A stretch of DNA of 64,000 nucleotides from Neocallimastix lanati (nom. inval.) (lineage: Eukaryota > Neocallimastigomycota > Neocallimastigomycetes > Neocallimastigales > Neocallimastigaceae). Shown here one piece after another: positions 47,233 to 58,044 of this stretch; positions within the stretch are counted from its first letter, which is position 1; each line of letters begins with the position of its first letter. Position numbers and translations under genes: made by a program. Below the pieces are notes generated by a model that was not told the origin of the DNA, did not search any database, and saw only the letters and a program-made list of their open reading frames with translations. The stretch spans positions 118,501 through 182,500 of the forward strand of contig JACVTC010000130.1 of NCBI GenBank assembly GCA_016946835.1, in the 5' to 3' direction.

Positions 47233-48090
47233 TATGATTCATCAATCTTTTTTTTGTTTTTATTTTTATTTTTATTTTAAAAGTATGAAAAGTAGTAATA
47301 AATGATATTTTCAATGATGACAGTATGTATAGAACGTTAATTTAAATAATAATAATAATAATAATAAAAAAGATCTTTTATTCTTTTATTATTTATAATG
47401 AAACATTAATTCTTTTCTTCTGTCATTCGAATCAATTTTTTTTAACATTGATATTCAATAATGCAATGAAAGGAACAAAAAATATTTTTTCAACGGAAAA
47501 TGATTTAACTTTTTAATAATAAATTTATTAAACATTTTTATTTTTATTTTTATTTTTATTTTTTAATTTATTTAATTATTTAATTATTTAATTATTTATT
47601 ATTTATTATTTATTATTTATTTACTTATTTACTTATTTATTATTTATTTACTTATTTACTTATTTAATTATTTATGTTAATTATGATCTTTTTTTCTTTT
47701 TTTCTTTTTTTCTTTTTAATTATATTTAATTATTTATTATTTAATTATTTATTATTTAATTAGTTAATTATTGAATTAGTTAATTAGTTAATATATATTC
47801 TTTACATTCTTTTCATTATTCAATTATTTATTTATACATCTATTTATTTATATATTTATTTATACATCTATTTATATATATATTAATTTTATTTCATTTC
47901 ATTTGAGAAAGTATTTTTGCTTTTTTAATATATGAATTAATTGGATAAATTAAACAATATATTACCAATAATATATCACCATATATTTCGGATATTTTAA
48001 TATATGCAGAATGTATTGTTTAACTTTTAAAGTTTTATAGATCTTGAACTAACCTATAAACAATTTTAATTCTAATAATCACTATTATTA
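46311..48090. other. AT-rich intergenic DNA
   Basis: T runs, (TA)n at 47204-47222, short TTTA arrays at 47560-47680. An imperfect 14-bp inverted repeat (TTAAACAATATATT at about 47951, AATGTATTGTTTAA at about 48009). No gene seen. Confidence 0.55.
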
Positions 48091-48540
48091 TTATTCAATA
48101 AATAAATAATAAGTAGGTAAATAAATGGTTAACAGGTAAATTCATAGTTAAATAAGTGAATAAAAATTAAATAAATACATAAATAATAAATAGATAGATA
48201 AATAATAGATAAATAAATAGTTCATAATAATAAGTAGATAATATATAATTAATAAATGGATAAATAAATAAATAAATAAATAGTTCATTATAATGATAAG
48301 TAGATAAATAAATAATAAATAAATAAATAATAAATAAATAAATAATTAATTAATAAATAGATAAATAAATAGATAAATAAATAAATAGTTCATTATAATA
48401 ATAAGTAGATAAATAAATAAATAGTTCATTATAATAATAAGTAGATAAATAAATAATTAATAAATAGATAAATAAATAAAATAAATAAATAGTTCATTAT
48501 AATAAGTAGATAAATACATAAATAGATAGATTAATAATTA
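48090..48540. repeat. ATAAATAGTTCATTATAATA minisatellite
   Basis: The core TAAATAGTTCATTATAATAA with TAAGTAGATAAATAAATAA recurs at about 48217, 48280, 48386, 48420 and 48489, separated by AAAT arrays of varied length. Confidence 0.75.
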
Positions 48541-49817
48541 ATTAAATTGTAATTTTATTTTTTTTTCTAAAAGATTAATTTTATTATTAAATATAATAGA
48601 TTTATACAAAAAAGGTAATGAACTTATAAAATATGCTATACATTGAAACTGTATTTAAATCAAATAATTATTTTATATTTATATTTATTACTATATTTAT
48701 TACTATAATTATTTTATATTTATTTTATATTTATTACTATAATTATTTTATAATTATTTTATATTTATTACTATAATTATTTTATATTTATTACTATATT
48801 TATATTTATTTTATATTTATTTTATATTTAGTACTATATTTATTTTATTTTATTACTATAATTTTCTTCTTTTTAACATGATTTCTTTAAACTCTTTTTT
48901 TAAATGCGTAATATATTAAATTATACTAAAATATATTTTATTAAAAAATTGAATAATCATATATATATTAACAATAGAATGAATTCAAATATATTAAACA
49001 ATTGTTTCAATTCAATCTTTTTTATTAATAGAGCTACCATAAAATTTATAATTAAAATATATTCCACATATATAATGTTAATAATATATATTATACTTTA
49101 ATATAATTAGTTTTCATTTTAATATATGATATGATATAAATGTTGATTCATACTAAATAAAATATAATTAGTTTTCATTTTAATATATGATATGATATGA
49201 ATGTTGATTCATACTAAATAAAATTTAATCTTTTTTTTTTTTTTATTTTATTAATAAATATTAATTATGAGTATAAATTATTAATATAATTTGTTATATA
49301 TTATATTATAATATACATATATAAGAATTTTAAATAGCTTATTATTTTCAATTTCTATTTTAATATACGTACCAATACAATTTAATATATCTTTCATTAG
49401 ATTATGAATGTAAAAGGCAAAATATCAATCAATAAAAATAAATTAATAAATAATAATAAATAAATAAATAAATAAATAATAAATAATAAATAAATAAATA
49501 AATATTAAAAATTAAATAAATATTAATAAATATTAATAAATAATTAAGCATTATTAATTATTTATTATTAAATCATAAAAATTTTTTTTAATATAAATAA
49601 TTTATAAAATTTCCTCTAAAATAAAAATTTCTTTTTTTCTTCACACTTTATCGTTTTTAAATCTGATTTATATAACATTAATTTATTTAAAAATATAATA
49701 AAAAATTAAAAAAAATTTTTTTTATTATAAATAACTTATTTATTATTAAAATCATTTTTTTTTTATAAAGAAAAATTATACCTACTTTTTTTTTAATATT
49801 ATAAAATATAAACAAAC
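48541..49817. other. 5' flank of the PGDH gene, AT-rich
   Basis: A TATTTATTACTATAATTATTT array at about 48665-48855 and a 61-bp tandem duplication at about 49100-49222 (ATAATTAGTTTTCATTTTAA twice). Directly upstream of the gene are T runs and the A-rich start context ATAAACAAAC before ATG. No further gene seen. Confidence 0.6.
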
Positions 49818-51495
49818 ATGGAAAACACAACTAAGTTACCAAGAGCCTCAGAAGTCGGTTTAAATGATGTTGATTCCGATGCCGGAGGTTTCCCACATGT
49901 TCCAGGATTAGGTTCCCTCGACTCTAACACCTTCTGGCAAGCTGAATATTCTTCTCACCGTTCCTTAAAGCCATACCGTCCATTCAACTCCTCTAAGGAT
50001 ATGAAGGTTTTATTATTAGAAAACATTAACAACTCTGCTGTTGAAATTTTAAAGGCTCAAGGTTACAATGTATGTATTTTTATTTTAACTTTGTTGAATA
50101 ATAAAAAAAAGTATTAGTTTAGGAAGGAAAAAAAAAAAAAAAAGGGAGATACTAATTATTAGAATAATAGAGTTAAAATGATATTTAGAAATATATAAAT
50201 AATTTTTTTTTTTTAAAGCTTGTAGAAATGATAAATAGATGGGTGGACATAATGAATGTTTATTAAATATATATATATATAAGACAAAAAAAAATTTTGA
50301 TAATTAATAAATATATTAATAATTTATATATAATGATCAAATATTTATTATATAGATTGAATGGAGTGCCAAGTCTCTTTCTGAAGAACAATTAATTGAA
50401 AAGATTAAGGATGTTCATATTCTTGGTGTCAGATCTAAGACTAAGATTAACAAAAGAGTTCTTGCTGCTGCTAAGAATCTTATTGCTATTGGTTGTTTCT
50501 GTATTGGTACTAATGGTGTTGATCTTGAAATGGCTTCCCAACTCGGTATTCCAGTTTACAACTGTCCAAGAGGTAGTGGTCGTTCCGTTGCTGAATTAGT
50601 TATTACTCTTATGCTCTGTGTTGGTCGTAGAGTTGGTGACCGTAACAAGGAAATGCACCAAACTATCTGGAACAAGTTTGCTAAGGGTTGTCACGAAATT
50701 CAAGGTCGTACCTTAGGTATTGTTGGTTATGGTAACATTGGTAGACAAGTTTCTGCTATGGCTGAAGCTTTAGGTTGCAAGGTTATCTACCACGATTACC
50801 ACAAGGTTCCACCAGTTGGTAAGGCTACTCAAGTTGACAGTCTTGAAACTTTATTAAAGACTGCTGATTTCATTACCTTCCACGTTCCATCTCTTCCATC
50901 TACTGATGGTATGATTGGTAAGGAACAAATTGCTATGATGAAGAAGGGATGTTGTCTTATTAACACCTCCAGAGGTACCATTGTTCAATTACCACCATTA
51001 GTTGAAGCTTTAAAGAGTGGTCATCTTGGTGGTTGTGCTATCGATGTTTACACTAACGAACCAAAGGGTAATTGTGAAGGTTGGATTACTCCATTACAAA
51101 ACTGTCCAAACACTATCCTTACTCCACACATTGGTGGTTCTACTGAAGAAGCTCAATACAACATTGGTACTGAAGTTGCTAACCGTCTTGTTAAGTACAT
51201 TAACTGTGGTGAAACTGTTGGTGCTGTTAACTTTGCTCAAATTCCAAGTTCTGAAGTTCCATCTGCTAATAATGTTATTAGAATCTTAAACTTCCACAAG
51301 AACGTTCCAGGTGTTCTTAAGGCCATTAACCAAATTCTTTACTCACACAATATTGAAAACCAAGTCTCTAAGGCTCGTGGTTCTATGGCTTACTTACAAG
51401 TTGATATTGCTGTTAGCTCTGAAGATGAATTATTAAAGGTTTACTCTCAACTTTCTCAACTTCCAGATGTTGTTAGAACTAGAATTGTCCACTAA
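49818..51495 (+). CDS. SER3: D-3-phosphoglycerate dehydrogenase
   Basis: Catalyses NAD-dependent oxidation of 3-phosphoglycerate to 3-phosphohydroxypyruvate, the first committed step of serine synthesis, in the cytosol. Exons 49818-50069 and 50356-51495 join at phase 0 after GYN to give 463 residues, the usual length of fungal enzymes. Substrate and nucleotide domains are intact: Rossmann motif GYGNIGR (208-214), Arg290 in NTSRGT, Glu319 in TNEP, and catalytic His342 in TPHIGGST. Residues about 392-463 form an ACT domain (NVPGVLKAINQILYSHNI), the serine-sensing module. The N-terminal about 50 residues before MKVLLLENI form the extension seen in fungal and bacterial SerA-type proteins. The start is the only upstream ATG. 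Codon use is biased toward GGT, AAG and CCA, as in a well-expressed gene. Confidence 0.97.
50070..50355 (+). other. Intron of the PGDH gene
   Basis: 286 bp, donor GTATGT, acceptor TATATAG. It is far richer in A+T than both exons and contains A and T runs. Removal restores a continuous SerA-type protein. Confidence 0.95.
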
Positions 51496-52679
51496 ATGGA
51501 ATAAATTAATAAAAAAAAACTTTTTTTTTTATGTACATTTTTAATCTATTAAAAAAAAAAAAAAAAAAAAAAAAGGAAAATTTTATTATTTTCTAAAAAA
51601 GAAATTATTTATATATATATAAAACATAAAACATAAAACATAAAAACATTAAACTTATAATATAATAAAAATTTATTTAATATTATCCCCCATTATATAT
51701 ATATATAAATATATATAAATAATAACAACAACAACAATAACAACAACAATAGCAACAAAAATTTAATATCCATTTCCTAATTTTTCATATTTCATAATTT
51801 AAAAAGAAAGAATAATATATTTCTTTTTAAAAAAAAAAAAAGAAAATTTTTATTTCCATTTTAAAAAAAAATTTTTTTTTATTATCAGATCCATTAAATA
51901 ATTAATGTTATATAAGTTGAAATATAGAATAAAATTTTGTATTATATATTAAAATAATTTAGAGAAAAGATTTAATTTAAAAAGTAAAAGATATTATTTA
52001 TACATACTATTTTTTTTTTTTTTTATCAATAATTTCTTTCTTGAATAAAAAATAACAATAAAAAAAAAAGAAGGAAAGAAATAATTTTAAATACCTTAAA
52101 AATAATATAAAGCTAATAGATATTTTTTTATTATAATAATATATTTTTTAAAAATATTCTAAATAAAAGTTAATATTATTTATCCATTTTATAATTTTTT
52201 TTTTTGTTAGAGATCTTTCTATGTTCTTTTAAAAGAAGGAAAGAAAAAAAAAAAATTAAAAGCAATAAAAAGAAATAAAAACATTTGCAAACATTAAACT
52301 AAAAAAAAAAAAAAAAAAAAAAACAAAAAAAAAAAAAAAGTAATAATTAATAAATAAAAAAATAAAAAAAATAAAAAAAAAAATAAAAAATAAAAAATTA
52401 AAAAATAGAATTTATTATTTATATTATTTTCGTATTTTATTAAAGTGTGTGTTTATTTTAGATATTTTTATTTTATTAATTATCTTTTATATAATAACAA
52501 CCTATGGCAAAAAAAAATTTTTTTTTTTTTTTTTTTTTTTTTTCTCTTGTCAATTTCAATACAAATTTTTCTTTCTTTAAATTTCTGTGTTTAAGTTAAA
52601 GCATGGATATTTAATTAATTAAATGAAACTAGAATACGTTATACCATTATTTTATTTTATTTTATTATTATTTTTTCTT
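51496..52679. other. AT-rich intergenic DNA
   Basis: Downstream of the PGDH gene: an A run at 51551-51574 and later A/T runs (52301-52323, 52519-52543). Nothing coding was seen up to the LINE region. Confidence 0.65.
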
Positions 52680-52930
52680 TATATTACATATTGGATTAAA
52701 ATTGGATGTTCGTTAGCTCTATTTAACCATCGTATTCATCTACCTCCCCTACTTGCATAAAATCTAAATTTGGTCAAGATATTATCTCTCCTACTAAACA
52801 ATTAGATAGATGGGCTGAATATTATAAAGATCTAGCTTCTGATCCCTCAGGTCACAGCCTTAATCGTAACTTTTGGATCCATGCTTTAAGGAATATTAGT
52901 CTTAGATCCTCTACCTGGAATATCAACGAT
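52680..52930 (+). repeat. 251-bp direct repeat, left copy
   Basis: Matches 57788-58038 over 251 bases with one difference seen (TTTTGGATCC here, TTCTGGATCC there). It encodes a piece of LINE ORF2 (for example DRWAEYYKDLASDPSGHSLN) and continues in sequence with the LINE resuming at 58039. The upstream side is plain AT-rich DNA, so the older LINE copy seems to begin here. It can be read as a very long target-site duplication. Confidence 0.92.
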
Positions 52931-53659
52931 CCCCCCCAATGAAGTGGACTGTTTTTCCAGGTCCATGGAGGGTTGATGGAAAAGGAATAACCTATATCAG
53001 GTGTACTAATTACAGCTTTCTGTGATTCTGATGATAATCAATGGTTATCCTTTCTAAAGTGGCTTCTAGTACGAAGAGAGAAATCTGGAATACTGGAAGA
53101 CTGTAGAAAGTGAACTTGACGTTCTATAATGTCTTAAACTGGATATGTAGTAACATTGGAGTTGTACAATTAATAATATCAAGTAGTTTCTACATATTAT
53201 CATTGTAATGAATCTATTGTATTTTTTACTTTAGCATTATTTTGTATATGTTTTTTTCTATAGTATTATTTATACTCTCATGTAGCTATTGTAAAATGGA
53301 AATGTAGGAGATTGATTCACTCCAAAGCTTGTGTTTGAGACATTATTTAACGGATGGGAATCTTTTTATAGTTTTTCACAACTATTATTTCATTAACATT
53401 TAAATTTTATATTATATATGATTATTTTACAGAAATTTTTACATAAAACAGGAATTTATAATTGAAAATCATTAATTAAAACTAGTCAACACAAAAAGAA
53501 AGAAAAACAAACAAGTTTTAGCAAACAATATACACGAAAGAGAAGACAACAGCAATAAATTTTTATTTTTTTTTAATTTTTTAATTTTTACTAATTTTAT
53601 TTTTTTATTTTTTTATTACACTTACTTTTTATTAATATAGATAAGTTTTTTATTTTATT

Positions 53660-53870
53660 ATGTCAACTATACGAAGAGGTCTGCGACTTTATGGTCCTGA
53701 TAAATTTTCATTCATGATCTTGAATCTTGGACTGAAAGTAGACTATGGGAATTTTTAAGCAAAAAGATATCAAATTGTAATGAAGTTGTTCATGGAATCG
53801 TTAAAAAACACTATATTAATATGTAAAACTACTTCATCCTAAGAGTTAACTATAATAATTGTACGGATTA
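53660..53870 (+). pseudogene. Possible remnant of LINE ORF1
   Basis: An ATG at 53660 opens a 32-codon frame; a neighbouring frame then reads SWTESRLWEFLSKKISNCNE and EVVHGIVKKHYIN, followed by a stop, before the endonuclease frame. The pieces look coding-like but resemble no family I can name. It may be a decayed RNA-binding ORF1 or just leader. Confidence 0.3.
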
Positions 53871-53871
53871 T

Positions 53872-54543
53872 TTGAAGGTTATTTATTTGATTACTAAGCA
53901 CTTACCTGTTAAAAGAATTAAATGGAAGATTACTTCAAGGATACGCACATTTAGTAATGTTAATCATAATAGAACCAGGTATTATTCTGAACCCTCAATC
54001 CCCATCTCTGAAAGCCTCCTGTATGCTAACCCTTTCTCGAATACTAAATATTTCAACCTCTGTATTAGCTGGAACATAAATGGTTGGAATTCTGAAAAAC
54101 GTGACGGACTTACCAATTTTAATTCAATCTTTAATCCTATTTGTATTTGTCTTCAAGAAGTCGGTAATAGTTCATTCCTTAACTCCTTTTCTAACTCATA
54201 TCCATTCCTTAATCATTATAGAACAGTACTGAGACGTGCGGACAAAAAAATCCCTGGTATGAGGGGCCTTTATATAGGTGTGCACTCCTCCTGCCAATTC
54301 ACTAATGATGATTTTGAATATAGATATATACTCTCAGTAAATATATTCTCTTTTTGGGGTGTCAGATGTTCTTTAGGGAACATTTACATCCCTAGCAAAA
54401 AACACAAAGACTCTAGAGAAAAAGCGGAAACTGATTTTGCTAATTGGCTCAAGAACCATCAGAATAACCCTTCGGCTATTGTTGGTGATTTCAACATGAC
54501 TAAGCAACAACTCAAAGATCTTATTCTTGTATTGATTTTATAG
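53872..54543 (+). pseudogene. LINE AP-like endonuclease, frameshifted
   Basis: An open frame of about 223 codons without a convincing ATG (the first codon is TTG). EEP motifs in order: SWNINGWNS (near 54067-54093), ICLQEVG with catalytic Glu (near 54148), and VGDFNMT with catalytic Asp and Asn (near 54482). Shortly after GDFN the frame runs into a stop. The domain resumes in another frame with SCIDFIVVND (54525-54554) and SDHLPLI in the next frame entry. Comparison with usual spacing suggests that a few to some tens of codons were lost between GDFN and SCIDF, together with the shift. It would nick target DNA to start reverse transcription. Confidence 0.82.
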
Positions 54544-54545
54544 TA

Positions 54546-57500
54546 GTGAACGATAAATTAAGAAATTATCTGAATATTGCTTCTGTATGCTACTCTTTTA
54601 ATGACATCTCTGACCATTTACCACTTATTCTTTCTTGTAAAAAAATATCTCCTGATGGTTTTGTTACTCCCCCTCGGGATAAACAAATTAAGTGGTCTAA
54701 TCGAATTTGTAGGGATAAACGTGAAGCAATCTTCTCTCATAATAAATTCACATGTTTACTGGATGAATTTGAACATAATGATAATCTAGACTCTAATACA
54801 ATGGTTAAAAAACTTCTTGACACAGCAAATAAAATAGGCGATGACATTCAAGCAAGAGTTCCTACAAATTTACAGGGTTCAGCGTTCCATTGTCCTGCTT
54901 ATATTAAGAAATTATCACATGAAAAACATTTATTTTATAAAAGGATTAAAAATTTTAAACTTAGTAATGATTTGTCAAATCTTCAAGAATTTTGTGATCT
55001 CTCAAAAGAATATAGAGTTCTTTCTGATTATATCATTAGTATTAAAAGAAATATTAGGAATATTAGATTTAAAAATTTGATTCATTCCATCGGCGAATGT
55101 TTCTTAAAAAATGATGCCCAGCGTGGTTGGTCTGGACTTAAGAAAATTTCTAAACCTTCTTACTCTCCTTCCCAATCACCTGTATACATTAAAGATAAAG
55201 AAGGTAATGTTCTAGTATCCCAAGAAGATCAACTCAATCGTTTTGCAGAATACTATGAAGAACTTGCTTCTGATATAATTGGTCACAGTCTTAATGAAAA
55301 TTATTGGAAAAGAATACTTAATAATTCTTCTACTCCTCAGGAATCATGGGATATTAATCAACCTATTTCCATGTCAGAAATTCATTCAACTGTTCTTTCA
55401 ATGAAAAATAACAAAGCACCTGGTCCTGATGGTATACCTACAGATTTTTTTAAAGCATTTTTTAATTCTGAGAGTAGAAATTCTTCTCAGGATGACTCTA
55501 ATCAAGAGGTTACTTATTCCGATTGTGCAAAGTGTCTGTTATTACTTTTTAATAAAATTTGGGATGGTGACTTTCCTAATGAATGGAACTCTGCTTCTAT
55601 TGTTTCTATTCCTAAAAAAGGGGATCTTTCAGATTGTAATAATTATCGTGGTATTTCACTCATCAATGTAGGTTTAAAAATTCTATCAAAAATTGTCACT
55701 AAAAGAATATCGGACTATGCTTTTTCTAATGGAATAATTAGACCAGAACAGTTTGGTTTTAGAAATAAAGAAGAATGTATTAGTTTATTTGTATCCATTC
55801 GTGAAATTTGTCAAAGAAGAAAATTTAAGGATAAATTTACCTTTCTTGCCTTTCTTGACCTTAAAAAAGCTTATGATTCAGTTCCAATTTACAATATACT
55901 TACTAAACTAGATAATCTTGGTATTCGTGGTAAATGCCTTCAATTCATTACTAATCTATACCTTACCTCGAAAGCTCGTGCAAACTTTAATGGTAAACTT
56001 TCAAAAGAATTTCCAATACACCGTGGTGTTCGCCAAGGGTGTCCTCTCTCACCTATCTTATTCAATATATTTATCAATGATATTTTTGATAAATGTAAAA
56101 GATATGGTGTGATTACTGAAAAGAAAAAGTGTTGTGGTGGATTATTTGCTGATGATATTGTATTATTAGCTCCTACAAAATCTTCACTTAAAAACCTTTT
56201 GAATATTGCTCATGATTGGGGTATTAAAAATGAAATGACCTTTGGAATCAATAAATGCGCTACACTAGTTGTTAAACCAAAGAATTTTATTCCTTCAAGA
56301 CATTATGAAAATCCTACATTTAGACTTGGTATGAACTATATACCAAGCACTAATCAATATACATATCTTGGTATACCTTTTAATGAATCGTTGGATTTAA
56401 AACCTATTATTGCTAAGATGAATAGTAAAATTAATTATACAGTTAACTCTTTCTTTAGTTTTTTAACCAATAGGAATGTTCCTTTCTACTTTAAAACTCG
56501 TATACTAGTTTCTTTTGTCCTTAGCTCAGTTCTTTATTATGCTCCCTTACTTGGTTCAAATAAAAAGAATACTGAAAAAGCTCAAACTGCTTTTAATCGA
56601 GGTTTGTACTGGAGTTTCGGGTTTAAAAATAAAACCTCCAATACTTCAATTTACAATATGTCTAAGGAACTTTCTATACCTCCTATAGCTAGTTTTTGTG
56701 CTAAGGCGATGATTCGATGCTTTAAAAAGTGGAAAGATTCTTCTTGTATTATCTCTCATTTAGTCAAAAATATACCTACACTTTCTCACTATTCATGGAC
56801 GAAAAAAGCACGGAGTTTAGCAGTACACAAGCACAGTAATAAACTTCCTGGAGAAATAAGGAAGTTTTACTGGGAAAATATTCATTATTCAAGCACTCCT
56901 GCGATCAGATCTACAAAATACAAGAAATTTAAATTTGGTTTTAAAAAATTTATTCATCGTCTATCACTTAAATATTCACAATTTTCTCTTGGATTTTTTT
57001 GGATTGGACGAATTAAATGTGGATTCAAATTTGATGTAAAAACGTATGTTAAAAGTAATCTAGTATCAGAAAATTGCCCAACATACTGCCCTTGTTGTGG
57101 TGAGAGTAACAGCATACCTAGTTTTACACACTGGATACTTTTATGTCCTAAATTTGAAGAATTTAGGCAACATTTCATTCCCTTTGTTGATGAAATTTTT
57201 ATTAATTTTTCTCTAATTGTTCATGAGAAATCATTGAACATTCCTGATGATAAAGAGGAAGATTTTGATGATAATATCAATTTTTACGTGCTGTGTCTCC
57301 TTCTTGGCGGAAATGCAGTATTTGAAATCTTAAAGATCGGCTCGGGGGAAAGAAGGCGATATATTAATAATATTTTTCAATCACCTTCGAACGAGTCTTC
57401 TTTCCCGATTTCATATTTTGTGGGGCTTGCGGAATTCCTTACTAACGTTATGCCTATTGTGATTGGTGATTTTTACACCATGATCGATTTGTATAGTGTT

Positions 57501-57653
57501 AGACCTACCGTTGTCAAGAGCGTCGACGTCGTAACGATAAGGCAAAGAAGAAATTCTGATACAGATTCGAATGATAATTTTCATCCACATGGAGTTATCT
57601 TCGATGAATGGGAAGAGTTAGAGGCCTTTTCGTCCTCGAAGCTCATAACGTAG
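54546..57653 (+). CDS. LINE ORF2: reverse transcriptase with zinc motif
   Basis: A 1035-codon open frame lacking its own real start; it continues the endonuclease (SDHLPLI near residues 22-28). Reverse transcriptase: NKAPGPDGIP near 288-297, PKKGDLSDCNNYRGISL, FLDLKKAYD with Asp438, GVRQGCPLSPILFN, FADD with Asp536-Asp537, and INKCATLVV. After the thumb, a cysteine-rich motif C844-PTY-C848, C850-C851, His862, Cys867 (CPCC...H...C) typical of LINE ends, then a conserved tail ending in the KSVDVVTIRQRR block. Catalytic residues are intact. Its frame is long and clean compared with copies 2-4, so it decayed recently. It would copy its own RNA at a nicked target. Confidence 0.92.
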   Translation: MNDKLRNYLNIASVCYSFNDISDHLPLILSCKKISPDGFVTPPRDKQIKWSNRICRDKREAIFSHNKFTCLLDEFEHNDNLDSNTMVKKLLDTANKIGDDIQARVPTNLQGSAFHCPAYIKKLSHEKHLFYKRIKNFKLSNDLSNLQEFCDLSKEYRVLSDYIISIKRNIRNIRFKNLIHSIGECFLKNDAQRGWSGLKKISKPSYSPSQSPVYIKDKEGNVLVSQEDQLNRFAEYYEELASDIIGHSLNENYWKRILNNSSTPQESWDINQPISMSEIHSTVLSMKNNKAPGPDGIPTDFFKAFFNSESRNSSQDDSNQEVTYSDCAKCLLLLFNKIWDGDFPNEWNSASIVSIPKKGDLSDCNNYRGISLINVGLKILSKIVTKRISDYAFSNGIIRPEQFGFRNKEECISLFVSIREICQRRKFKDKFTFLAFLDLKKAYDSVPIYNILTKLDNLGIRGKCLQFITNLYLTSKARANFNGKLSKEFPIHRGVRQGCPLSPILFNIFINDIFDKCKRYGVITEKKKCCGGLFADDIVLLAPTKSSLKNLLNIAHDWGIKNEMTFGINKCATLVVKPKNFIPSRHYENPTFRLGMNYIPSTNQYTYLGIPFNESLDLKPIIAKMNSKINYTVNSFFSFLTNRNVPFYFKTRILVSFVLSSVLYYAPLLGSNKKNTEKAQTAFNRGLYWSFGFKNKTSNTSIYNMSKELSIPPIASFCAKAMIRCFKKWKDSSCIISHLVKNIPTLSHYSWTKKARSLAVHKHSNKLPGEIRKFYWENIHYSSTPAIRSTKYKKFKFGFKKFIHRLSLKYSQFSLGFFWIGRIKCGFKFDVKTYVKSNLVSENCPTYCPCCGESNSIPSFTHWILLCPKFEEFRQHFIPFVDEIFINFSLIVHEKSLNIPDDKEEDFDDNINFYVLCLLLGGNAVFEILKIGSGERRRYINNIFQSPSNESSFPISYFVGLAEFLTNVMPIVIGDFYTMIDLYSVRPTVVKSVDVVTIRQRRNSDTDSNDNFHPHGVIFDEWEELEAFSSSKLIT

Positions 57654-57742
57654 TTTTTTAATATTAATTATAAAAAAATTTCATGTATTTAAATTTCATG
57701 TATTTTTTAAAAAAAATATTATTAAATAAAGTTTATTCCTAG

Positions 57743-57745
<3 letters not shown>

Positions 57746-57787
<42 letters not shown>
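57746..57787 (+). repeat. Poly(A) tail of LINE copy 1
   Basis: 42 uninterrupted A residues after AGTCT, abutting the right 251-bp repeat. The long pure tail argues for a young insertion. Confidence 0.95.
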
Positions 57788-57791
<4 letters not shown>

Positions 57792-58038
57792 TTACATATT
57801 GGATTAAAATTGGATGTTCGTTAGCTCTATTTAACCATCGTATTCATCTACCTCCCCTACTTGCATAAAATCTAAATTTGGTCAAGATATTATCTCTCCT
57901 ACTAAACAATTAGATAGATGGGCTGAATATTATAAAGATCTAGCTTCTGATCCCTCAGGTCACAGCCTTAATCGTAACTTCTGGATCCATGCTTTAAGGA
58001 ATATTAGTCTTAGATCCTCTACCTGGAATATCAACGAT
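57788..58038 (+). repeat. 251-bp direct repeat, right copy
   Basis: Partner of 52680-52930. It leads without a break into the RT frame at 58045 of LINE copy 2, showing that the repeat sequence belongs to copy 2. Confidence 0.92.
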
Positions 58039-58044
58039 TCCATT

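Larger units (their letters stand above)
52931..57787 (+). mobile_element. LINE copy 1, near full length, poly(A)42
   Basis: A non-LTR retrotransposon of about 4.9 kb with a G+C-richer 5' region (52931-53380), remains of a first reading frame, an EEP endonuclease, a reverse transcriptase and a C-terminal zinc motif. It ends with an AATAAA signal at about 57725 and 42 A residues (57746-57787). Flanking 251-bp repeats suggest it inserted into an older LINE. One frameshift separates the endonuclease from the RT frame, so this copy is probably not autonomous. The clade is uncertain; an endonuclease before the RT and no RNase H fit several APE-type clades. Confidence 0.9.

Noticed and set aside
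48904-49101. 65-codon frame with ATG
   Set aside because: Composition is that of random AT-rich DNA; no conserved feature, no intron signals, no neighbouring exon.
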